Shown: positions 36,401-43,479 of the stretch, one piece after another
Position numbering within the stretch: the stretch's first letter is position 1
Layout of the letters: every line of letters starts with the position of its first letter
NCBI RefSeq assembly: GCF_017353255.1
Contig: NZ_JAFMYU010000015.1
Location: forward strand, 111,395 to 175,394
Source of the DNA: Fibrella aquatilis
GTDB taxonomy: Bacteria > Bacteroidota > Bacteroidia > Cytophagales > Spirosomataceae
Reading direction: 5' to 3'
DNA: 64,000 bases
The notes under the pieces: generated by a model
Databases searched by the model: none
Told to the model about the DNA's origin: nothing
Seen by the model: the letters and a program-made list of their open reading frames with translations, nothing else
Translations under genes and position numbers: made by a program

Positions 36401-37023
36401 GCGGTTTATTAAACAAACGGATGGGTGGGCCAAGCGTATTACCCTACCAGCCGTCGGGTATTTGGGAGGCACTGGCTACGCGCAACGCGGTGGTGTATAA
36501 CCAGCAACATGGCGACTCGCTCTATCGGCGCAGCATGTACACGATTTGGAAACGGAGCGCCCCGCCCCCAATGATGCTCAATTTCGACGCCGCCGAACGC
36601 CACGTCTGCATTGTGAAACGCCAAAAAACCAGCACCCCCCTGCAAGCCCTGGTCACGCTCAACGACCCGCAGTTTGTGGAGGCGGCAAGGGTGTTGGCGC
36701 AACGGGCGAAGGGCCGGGAGCAGGGAGCAGAGGGCCTAGAGGAGAGAGTAAACAGCGTGAAGAAAACGGCTGATAGTCAGTTGATTAATCAGTTTTTCAA
36801 GGCGGTAATCAGTCGGCCGGCGCGGGCGGAGGAGGTGAGTTTGATGCAACAACTGCATGCCGAAGAACTGGCTGATTTCAAGAAAAACCCCAAACGTGCC
36901 ACGGCTCTGCTTTCCGTTGGTGAGTACCCCGTTGACAAGACAATCCCCCCCGCCGAACTAGCCGCCTGGACTGTAGTGGCCAGCACGATTATGAATTTTG
37001 ACGAAGCGATTGTGAAAAGGTGA
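33469..37023 (+). CDS. PSCyt1-DUF1549-LamG-DUF1553 cytochrome lipoprotein
   Basis: About 1184 residues; the ATG at 33469 opens a lipoprotein-like signal ([17 protein letters not shown]). PSCyt1 with heme motif CFACH near residue 65 and [13 protein letters not shown]; DUF1549 with [48 protein letters not shown] and second heme motif CARCH before DHKYDPI; then a very Lys/Glu/Ala-rich linker (about residues 475-530), a LamG-type jelly roll ([11 protein letters not shown] ... [11 protein letters not shown]) and DUF1553 ([45 protein letters not shown]). Larger than the 12819 paralogue because of the LamG and charged insert. Expected on the periplasmic face of the outer membrane. Its DUF1501 partner follows. 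Confidence 0.92.
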   Translation: [1184 protein letters not shown]

Positions 37024-37030
37024 AATAAAA

Positions 37031-37120
37031 TCGATAGTCGTCAGTCGGTAGTCGATAGTGGCTTCACCTGTAAAGGCTTAGATACGAAGCAACCATTGAC
37101 TACCGACTGACGACTATCGA
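37031..37120. repeat. Hairpin element, 23-bp stem, inside a gene pair
   Basis: TCGATAGTCGTCAGTCGGTA plus GTC (37031-37053) pairs exactly with 37098-37120; further imperfect pairing extends inward. It starts seven bases after the PSCyt stop and ends 12 bases before the DUF1501 start, so it lies within what should be a two-gene operon. Confidence 0.85.
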
Positions 37121-37132
37121 CTTACCACTCCT

Positions 37133-38575
37133 ATGGACGAACTACACGATACCCTTAGCCGCCGGAATTTTCTGGGGCAGTCGGGCGCGGGCATTGGTGC
37201 GCTGGCGCTGGCGTCATTGCTCAACCCGACCAATTTGTTTGGTGGCACGGCCCCGGCGGGCGATCCGGCGCTGGGCAAACCCCATTTCCCGCCCAAGGTG
37301 AAGCGGGTTATTTACCTGTTCCAGAGTGGGGCGCCCTCGCAACTCGACCTCTACGACTACAAGCCGAAGCTGGAAACCATGTGGGGTCAGGATCTGCCCG
37401 CGTCGGTGCGGAACGGGCAGCGCCTCACGGGCATGAGCGCCGGGCAAAGCAAGTTTCCGCTGGCCGCGTCGACGTTCAAATTCAAGCAGCACGGGCCGGG
37501 CCAAATGTGGGTAAGCGAGTTGTTGCCGCACATTGCGGGCATTGCGCCAGAAGCCACGTTCATTCGCACCATGAACACCGACGCCATCAACCACGACCCC
37601 GCCATCACGTTCATCCAAACGGGTAGTCAGCAGGGCGGGCGGCCTAGTTTTGGGTCGTGGGTGAGCTACGGCCTGGGGTCCGACAACCAGAACATGCCCG
37701 CGTTTGTGGTGCTATTATCTAAAGGCAACCCCGGCGACCAGCCGCTCTATGCCAAGCTCTGGAGCAACGGTTTTCTGCCCTCCGTGCATCAGGGCGTAGT
37801 TTTTCGGTCGGGGCCAGACCCGGTTTTCTATCTCAACAACCCGCCGGGCATCGACCGTACCAGCCGCCGACGCATGCTCGACTACCTCACCAAACTGCAC
37901 CACGAGCAGAGCAAACACGTGCTCGACCCGGAGATCAACAACCGGATGGCGCAGTACGAGATGGCCTATCGGATGCAGGCGTCGGTGCCCGAAACGCTGG
38001 ACATCGCCCACGAACCTGACTACATTTTCGACATGTATGGCCCCGACAGTCGCAAGCCCGGCACCTTCGCCGCCAACTGTTTGCTGGCCCGGAAACTGAT
38101 TGAAAAGGACGTGAAGTTCGTGCAACTCTATCATCAGGGCTGGGATCAGCACGGCAACCTGCCATCGGCGATTAAGCCACAGGCCAAGAGCATCGACCAG
38201 GCATCGGCGGCGTTAGTGAACGACCTGAAACAGCGCGGTTTATTAGACGATACCCTGGTCATCTGGGGCGGCGAGTTTGGCCGTGGCCCCTACTCGCAAG
38301 GCAAGCTCACCCGCGAGAACTACGGCCGCGACCACCACCCCCGCGCCTACACGATCTGGATGGCCGGGGCGGGCGTGAAAAAAGGCTTCGTCTACGGCGA
38401 AACGGATGATTTCGGCTATAACGTGGTGAAAGACCCCGTCCACGTCCACGATTTCCAGGCCACCATCATGCACCTGATGGGCGTAGACCACGAAAAACTC
38501 ACCTTCAAACACCAGGGCCGCCGCTACAGATTAACGGATGTACACGGCAAAGTGATCAAGCCCCTGCTGGCGTAG
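37133..38575 (+). CDS. DUF1501 Tat-exported protein
   Basis: 480 residues with Tat signal SRRNFLGQSGAGIGALALASLL. DUF1501 landmarks: VKRVIYLFQSGAPSQLDLYDYKP, GRPSFGSWVSYGLGSDNQNMPAFVVL, FVQLYHQGWDQHG, LVIWGGEFGRGPYSQG and VHDFQATIMHLMGVDHEKL. Closely similar in plan to the protein at 11308-12819, but without its Cys after the signal. It should be exported folded and act with the upstream cytochrome lipoprotein. Paralogy of the two pairs is clear from shared blocks; they are separated by about 20 kb and lie on opposite strands. The 76-base gap behind it holds nothing I can identify. Confidence 0.92.
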   Translation: MDELHDTLSRRNFLGQSGAGIGALALASLLNPTNLFGGTAPAGDPALGKPHFPPKVKRVIYLFQSGAPSQLDLYDYKPKLETMWGQDLPASVRNGQRLTGMSAGQSKFPLAASTFKFKQHGPGQMWVSELLPHIAGIAPEATFIRTMNTDAINHDPAITFIQTGSQQGGRPSFGSWVSYGLGSDNQNMPAFVVLLSKGNPGDQPLYAKLWSNGFLPSVHQGVVFRSGPDPVFYLNNPPGIDRTSRRRMLDYLTKLHHEQSKHVLDPEINNRMAQYEMAYRMQASVPETLDIAHEPDYIFDMYGPDSRKPGTFAANCLLARKLIEKDVKFVQLYHQGWDQHGNLPSAIKPQAKSIDQASAALVNDLKQRGLLDDTLVIWGGEFGRGPYSQGKLTRENYGRDHHPRAYTIWMAGAGVKKGFVYGETDDFGYNVVKDPVHVHDFQATIMHLMGVDHEKLTFKHQGRRYRLTDVHGKVIKPLLA

Positions 38576-38651
38576 GAACTTTGCTTAAAAGATCCACTAA
38601 GCCGTAACATCAGTAATAAATGAGAGTAGTTGATTTGTCAATCAAAGTATT

Positions 38652-39119
38652 TTACTGCTTGACAGCTGTGATACGCACCTCTCGCAGAGGAGGTTCGTAA
38701 TTGGGGGGTAAGGGCCGTGGTATTGAATCAACATTATAGCCCACAGTACGCTCGTAAAAAGTGGTCCCATCAACGTAGCTCTCATAAACTGTTAGAGTAG
38801 CATTTCTATCTGAGAACTGAAACCGGCTGTTCGTTTCTTTAACGGCAACATATTTTCCGGCACCAAGAGAAGACCCATCCCTGACATAGACAGTCACTAT
38901 ACCCACACTGTCTGCCGCTTTACGACCAATTTCTACTCTATATGCTCTAATGCCAGGCTTATTTTTACCCCCCTGTGAAAAAACAGTATCGCCATCCACC
39001 ACGTAAGTCTTCACGTTGTAAATACCCGATGCACGGCCTGCAACGTCTAGCGGTTCTTCATTTTTATGCTGGCAACCAAACACGCTGATTACTAGGCACA
39101 CAAAAGATAGCTTTTTCAT
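38652..39119 (-). CDS. Hypothetical lipoprotein
   Basis: 155 residues. MKKLSFVCLVISVFGC is a lipoprotein signal. The rest (SGIYNVKTYVVDGDTVFSQGGK, YRVEIGRKAADSVGIVTVYV, AVKETNSRFQF) looks like a small beta-rich domain; I do not recognise the family. It is AT-richer than its neighbours, convergent with the DUF1501 gene and followed upstream by about 215 bases (39120-39334) in which I see nothing. Confidence 0.65.
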   Translation of the reverse strand: MKKLSFVCLVISVFGCQHKNEEPLDVAGRASGIYNVKTYVVDGDTVFSQGGKNKPGIRAYRVEIGRKAADSVGIVTVYVRDGSSLGAGKYVAVKETNSRFQFSDRNATLTVYESYVDGTTFYERTVGYNVDSIPRPLPPNYEPPLREVRITAVKQ

Positions 39120-39334
39120 GTGTTGAGTGTTTTGCTCTTAACGACTAGCGACGGTCATTTCATACACTAATCGGTTGTTAAAATCTGATATCGATTAAAC
39201 GACTTACCGTTTTTTGGAAGTGTCATTACTGTGTATAATGGCCTTTCTGAAATCTGAAGACTAATACGACATTTGGCCCTTTACAGCGGCTTCGAGGTCT
39301 ATTATATTGGTATGAATATAGCTTCGCGCTCTAG

Positions 39335-39458
39335 TGGCTTCGCTAGCTAGGCCCCTCGACTGCGCTCGGGGTGACAGGTTACTAGAGTCAAGTTCACTGG
39401 GTTGATTCAAGCTCGTTGTCACCCCGAGCGCAGTCGAGGGGCCTATCTAGCGAAGCCA
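39335..39458. repeat. Long hairpin element, 42-bp stem, CGACTGCGCTC family
   Basis: Arms 39335-39376 and 39417-39458 pair with one mismatch around a 40-base loop. The module CCCCTCGACTGCGCTCGGGG then TGACA is the uninterrupted form of the partial element at the window end. It lies between the starts/stops of the lipoprotein (upstream side) and the GH53 gene (stop at 39479). Confidence 0.92.
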
Positions 39459-39478
39459 GACGCTAATTCAACAGTGTA

Positions 39479-40555
39479 CTACTCTACCAGAAACGCGCTG
39501 AGGGCTTTGGTGGGTTTGCCATCGTTGCCCCAGGCGCTGAGGGCGTATTTGCTCCAGCTGCGGGCACCTTCGGGTTCCCAGTAGAACACGCCGAGGCCTT
39601 TGTTGCCCGGCACGGCCCGCGTACTGCGCTGCACAGCCACCAACATATCGTAAGTATTTTGGGCTTTGGTGTCTTCGCCGCCTACTTCCACCACCATCAC
39701 TTCTTTGCCATAAGTCGCGGCCATCTCGTTCATGTTGGCGCCTAAGTCATTGATAGACAGCGTGTAGTCTGGGCTACCCTTTAGCCAATAGGGATAATAC
39801 GACAGCCCGATTACGTCATATTTGGCACCGTTGGTGGTGGCGGTGCTGAACCAGTAGCGGAACCGTTCGCGGTTGTTACCCTGGTCTACGTGGAGGATCA
39901 CTTTTGACTGGGAGCTAACCGATTTAATGGCTTCGTAGCCTTTGTTCATCAACTGCACCAGTTGCGGCCAATTGGCGGTGCTGCCTTCGGGGTAGAGGAA
40001 CCCGCCGGGGGTTTCATTGCCTACCTGCACCCACTCCGGCGTGACGCCAGCCGTTTTCAATGCGTTCATTACCTGACGGGTATAGTCATAAACGTCGGTC
40101 TGGAGCGTGGCAAAGTCGTGGCCCTGCCAGGCAGCGGGCTTCACCTGCTTGCTGGGGTCGGCCCAGGAGTCGCTGTAGTGGAGATCGATCATGACGCGCA
40201 TACCCCACTGTTTGGCGCGCAGGGCCATCGCCACGGTTTCGGCGGTACTACAGTGCCCGTCGATAGGGTCGTTAGATGGGTTGACGAAGGCACGCAGACG
40301 AATGCTGTTGATGCCGTTGTCTTTCAAGATCTGAAAGCAGTCCTGCGCCTGATTGCTGGCGTTGTAAAATTTGTAGCCACTGGCCTCCATCTGTAGTAAC
40401 CAGCTGATATCGGCCCCTTTGGCAAAGCCCGTGGCAGGCATGGTTGGTGTGGTTACTGTGGTTGCCGAAGGCATATTTTGGGTGGCACAGCCCAGCGCCC
40501 CGTTTAGGAACACCACAACACAGGAAGACAGGAACAGGCGTACAGTTAGGATCAT
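39479..40555 (-). CDS. GH53 arabinogalactan endo-beta-1,4-galactanase
   Basis: 358 residues, a single GH53 catalytic domain. A lipoprotein-type signal (VVFLNGALGC) places it at the cell surface or outer membrane. Landmarks: GADISWLLQMEASG, NSIRLRAFVNPSND, MRVMIDLHYSDSWADPSKQVKP, acid/base Glu in WVQVGNET and nucleophile Glu in VMVVEVGGE, with FYWEPEG near the end. GH53 enzymes cut beta-1,4-galactan side chains of pectin. There is no SusCD pair or transporter next to it, so this is not a full polysaccharide-utilisation locus. It is divergent from the membrane protein gene at 40634. Confidence 0.93.
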   Translation of the reverse strand: MILTVRLFLSSCVVVFLNGALGCATQNMPSATTVTTPTMPATGFAKGADISWLLQMEASGYKFYNASNQAQDCFQILKDNGINSIRLRAFVNPSNDPIDGHCSTAETVAMALRAKQWGMRVMIDLHYSDSWADPSKQVKPAAWQGHDFATLQTDVYDYTRQVMNALKTAGVTPEWVQVGNETPGGFLYPEGSTANWPQLVQLMNKGYEAIKSVSSQSKVILHVDQGNNRERFRYWFSTATTNGAKYDVIGLSYYPYWLKGSPDYTLSINDLGANMNEMAATYGKEVMVVEVGGEDTKAQNTYDMLVAVQRSTRAVPGNKGLGVFYWEPEGARSWSKYALSAWGNDGKPTKALSAFLVE

Positions 40556-40568
40556 ATATAGAGAACGG

Positions 40569-40584
40569 CAGTTGGTGCCAACTG
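40569..40584. promoter_or_regulatory. 7-2-7 dyad between divergent genes
   Basis: CAGTTGG-TG-CCAACTG lies 14 bases upstream of the galactanase start and before the promoter core of the divergent membrane protein gene, a position suited to an operator shared by both. Confidence 0.4.
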
Positions 40585-40605
40585 TTTCCAGAACCGCCGC
40601 GAGAC

Positions 40606-40613
40606 TATTTTTG
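40606..40613 (+). promoter_or_regulatory. Promoter -7 element
   Basis: TATTTTTG fits TAnnTTTG, 20 bases before the ATG at 40634. A -33 element at the usual distance is weak. Confidence 0.45.
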
Positions 40614-40633
40614 CAGCCTTACCAGTGCTACCT

Positions 40634-42319
40634 ATGTCATTGTCTATTACCCGGCCCCGCCAAATCTGGCCCACCCTGTTGGGCATACTGCTGCTGGCCC
40701 TGCCGGTGCTGGTCTGGCTGTATGTGTTGCAACGCTACGCCGTTAACGTGGTCATGTTCGACGACTACGCGCTGCTACGATTCATCACCCACTGGGCCAA
40801 CCCCGCCACGTCGTGGGCCACGCGCCTGAGTGAGTTGCTGGCCGTGCATAATACCCATTACATCATCTACGACCGGCTGGTGGCGCTGGCTACCTACTAC
40901 GCCACGGGCCACATCAACTTCCTGGCGATGATTGTATTGGGCAACGCGGCACTGCTGGGCATCGTGTGGCGGCTATGGACGCTGTTTCGCGAACTGAACC
41001 TGCCAGTCTGGGCCTTTTTGCCGGTGCCCTGCTGGGTGCTAAGCCTGCAATCGCACGAAAACATGTTCTGGGCTATGGCCGGGCTGCAAAATTTCACCGT
41101 CGTCTGGTTTGTCCTCGAATCGCTGTACCAGTTGCACCGTCGGCAGTCGCTGGCCCTGCCGTTGGGGCTGGGCGTGGCGGCGGTGCTGACAAGTGGCAAT
41201 GGTGTGCTGGCGTTTTTGGTGGGATCACTGGTGTTGCTGCACCAACGGCGGCGTGGGGCTAACGGGTTGATCTGGTGGGGCATAACGGCCCTGGTGATGC
41301 TGGTGCGGCTCACGATATTGCCCGTCAACGAACACAAAACGCCGTTCATGAACTGGATTCCCAATACCTTCCTGTCGCTGGGGTCGGGCATGACCAACCA
41401 GGATGCCCGGCTGTTGCCCATGCTGGCGGGCGTAGGACTAGGCGGGCTGCTGGGGCTGGCGCTGCTGGCGTGGCTGTTTGGTTTGGGCAACGTAGGCAAA
41501 CGGCTTCAGCAGCAATCCACTACCAACGTGCTGATGGCCTTTGCCGTGGTCATACTGGCTACCTGCCTGCTGCTGGCCATCTACCGCCCCACCGAAGACA
41601 TCCTGCGCGACCGGTACAAGATTTATGCCCACCTGGCCCTCAGCGTGGCCTATTTACTGGCGTTGTCGGTCATGAAACGGTCCTGGGTACGGGGGTTGGC
41701 GGCCGGGGTGGCGGCTGGTGCCGTGGCCATGAATGTAGCAGCGTTCCATGCCAGTATGCCTGCAGTGGTGGCGGCGCATCAGCTTCGGCAGGCCGACGCG
41801 TATAATTTCCACTTCTACCAGACCGTGGTGCCGTTGCCTTATTTCCGCGGCCCCCTCGACAGCCTGTTGCTGGAAGCCAAACAGCGCGACACCTACCAGT
41901 TTCCGGTGGCTTTTATTCCACCCACCACCTGGCCAACCATAGCCCTCATCAGCCCTGTTTCGATCCGTATTGCCCCCGACCTCACCGTCAACAACTCGAT
42001 GATTGGCTTCCACCCCAATGTAGTGAACATTAGCCAGCCCACCGTACCGCGTGTACCCGAAGGCCCCGGTGGACGGGGCACCTACGTGGTGATTGAAGCC
42101 TCAGACGGCAAACGATTCCTGATGCCCGCCACACCCGCCAAAAGCGGTTTCCGGCATTTTCTCACATCTGGCGAACTCTTCCATCCGGGCTTAAGTGCGG
42201 GTATTTTTGCCAAACGGTTCACGCCCGGCAGCTATCGGGTAAAGGTGCTACAAGTGACAGACAGAACCCCCCGGCTCTACGACACTGGTCAACAGTTACA
42301 GATAGATGGGGTAAACTGA
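40634..42319 (+). CDS. Polytopic membrane protein, GT-C-like plan
   Basis: About 561 residues; the ATG at 40634 is preferred over the GTG at 40625. Around ten hydrophobic segments fill residues 10-380 (LLGILLLALPVLVWLYVL, LAMIVLGNAALLGIVW and others), followed by a soluble C-terminal domain of about 170 residues. An acidic pair after the first helix (MFDDYALLRF) and the long periplasmic tail recall the GT-C glycosyltransferase layout, in which a DD or DE motif in the first outer loop is catalytic. I cannot name a family; this is inference from plan only. The next gene, an MscS channel, begins 38 bases downstream. Confidence 0.7.
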   Translation: MSLSITRPRQIWPTLLGILLLALPVLVWLYVLQRYAVNVVMFDDYALLRFITHWANPATSWATRLSELLAVHNTHYIIYDRLVALATYYATGHINFLAMIVLGNAALLGIVWRLWTLFRELNLPVWAFLPVPCWVLSLQSHENMFWAMAGLQNFTVVWFVLESLYQLHRRQSLALPLGLGVAAVLTSGNGVLAFLVGSLVLLHQRRRGANGLIWWGITALVMLVRLTILPVNEHKTPFMNWIPNTFLSLGSGMTNQDARLLPMLAGVGLGGLLGLALLAWLFGLGNVGKRLQQQSTTNVLMAFAVVILATCLLLAIYRPTEDILRDRYKIYAHLALSVAYLLALSVMKRSWVRGLAAGVAAGAVAMNVAAFHASMPAVVAAHQLRQADAYNFHFYQTVVPLPYFRGPLDSLLLEAKQRDTYQFPVAFIPPTTWPTIALISPVSIRIAPDLTVNNSMIGFHPNVVNISQPTVPRVPEGPGGRGTYVVIEASDGKRFLMPATPAKSGFRHFLTSGELFHPGLSAGIFAKRFTPGSYRVKVLQVTDRTPRLYDTGQQLQIDGVN

Positions 42320-42357
42320 CCACCAGGGTTTGGGGTTAGGTCGTTACTTTTAAGCCT

Positions 42358-43440
42358 ATGCAACAGCAAATCGACCTCTGGATTCGTGCCCTTGTGCGCT
42401 GGTTTGGCTACGTACCCAACCGCGACCTGTCGGGCTGGATATTGCTCATCATTGCCGTCATCACGGGCGTGGGTGCCACGTTGCTGCTAACGCAGATTAT
42501 CCGGCTGGTCCTGCAACGGCGTAGCGATGCCGTGCTGACCCTGCTACGCAACTACCTCCGTACGGCCTTTTATTTCTGGTTGCCTTCGCTGTTTTTCCTG
42601 CTGGGGACTAACGTGCAGTCTGAGCGGTTTTTGCAGCGGCACCCCGTGGCCGATAAAACCGCCGAAATTCTGTTTTTGCTTACCAGCGCCTGGCTGGGGC
42701 TGCGTCTGCTGAAAGTAGGTGAAATCCTGCTGGTGCGCAGTTACGACATCAGCAGTGACGCTAATCTGTCGCAACGCAAGTTTGTAACCCAGGTGCAGTT
42801 TGTACGGCGCATTATGGCCACGCTGCTGGTGCTGGTGACCTTTTCGCTGTTGCTGCTCAGCTTCCAGGGTAGCCGCAAGCTGGGCGTCAGCGTGCTTACT
42901 TCGGCGGGCATCGTGTCGGTGTTGGTGGGGTTTGCGGCGCAGAAGTCGCTGGGCAACCTGCTGGCGGGTATCCAGATTGCGTTTTCACAGCAAATTCGCC
43001 TCGACGATGCCGTGGTGGTGGAAAACGAGTGGGGCCGAGTGGAAGAAATCAACCTCACCAACGTGGTGGTGCGCCTCTGGGACCGGCGGCGACTGATTTT
43101 GCCCATTACCTATTTCGTGGAAACACCCTTCCAGAACTGGACCCGCTCCGACGCCTCCATCACCGGCACGATCCTGCTCTACCTCGATTACAATACCCCC
43201 GTCGACCTGGTCCGCGCCAAAGCTCGCGCTCTGGCCGAAGCCGACCCACTCTGGGATCAGCAGGTTTTTGCCGTGCAGGTGACCGACACTACGCCTACCA
43301 CGGTGGTTGTCCGTATTCTGGTCTCATCCCGTGACGCCCCCTCCTCCTTCGACCTCCGCTGCCATCTTCGCGAATCCCTCATCCAGTTCCTCCGCGACGA
43401 ACACCCGCAGAGCCTGCCGCAGACGAGGGTTTTGATGTGA
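42358..43440 (+). CDS. MscS family mechanosensitive channel
   Basis: 360 residues. Four membrane segments (WILLIIAVITGVGATLLL, YFWLPSLFFLLG, ILFLLTSAWLGLRLL, IMATLLVLVTFSLLLL) precede the pore helix region (GVSVLTSAGIVSVLVGFAAQKSLGNLLAGIQIAFSQ) and the beta domain (IRLDDAVVVENEWGRVEEINLTNVVVRLWDRRRLILPITYFVETPFQNW). The channel opens on membrane tension to protect from osmotic shock. Length and order fit small MscS proteins. It probably shares a transcript with the upstream membrane protein. Its TGA is part of a 43-bp palindrome shared with the convergent S41 gene. Confidence 0.93.
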   Translation: MQQQIDLWIRALVRWFGYVPNRDLSGWILLIIAVITGVGATLLLTQIIRLVLQRRSDAVLTLLRNYLRTAFYFWLPSLFFLLGTNVQSERFLQRHPVADKTAEILFLLTSAWLGLRLLKVGEILLVRSYDISSDANLSQRKFVTQVQFVRRIMATLLVLVTFSLLLLSFQGSRKLGVSVLTSAGIVSVLVGFAAQKSLGNLLAGIQIAFSQQIRLDDAVVVENEWGRVEEINLTNVVVRLWDRRRLILPITYFVETPFQNWTRSDASITGTILLYLDYNTPVDLVRAKARALAEADPLWDQQVFAVQVTDTTPTTVVVRILVSSRDAPSSFDLRCHLRESLIQFLRDEHPQSLPQTRVLM

Positions 43441-43479
43441 AGGGGTATTAATGTACATTGTACATTAATACCCCTTCAC
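43437..43479. repeat. 43-bp perfect palindrome covering two stop codons
   Basis: GTGAAGGGGTATTAATGTAC plus A (43437-43457) is an exact inverted copy of 43459-43479 around a single central T. It contains the TGA of the MscS gene (43438-43440) and, on the other strand, the TGA of the S41 gene (43476-43478). The centre TGTACATTGTACA recalls the TGTACA family. Confidence 0.93.

Noticed and set aside
39479..42319. Polysaccharide utilisation locus around the GH53 gene
   Set aside because: No SusC/SusD pair, sensor or further glycosidase adjoins; the SusC-like segment in the A2M gene is far away and embedded.
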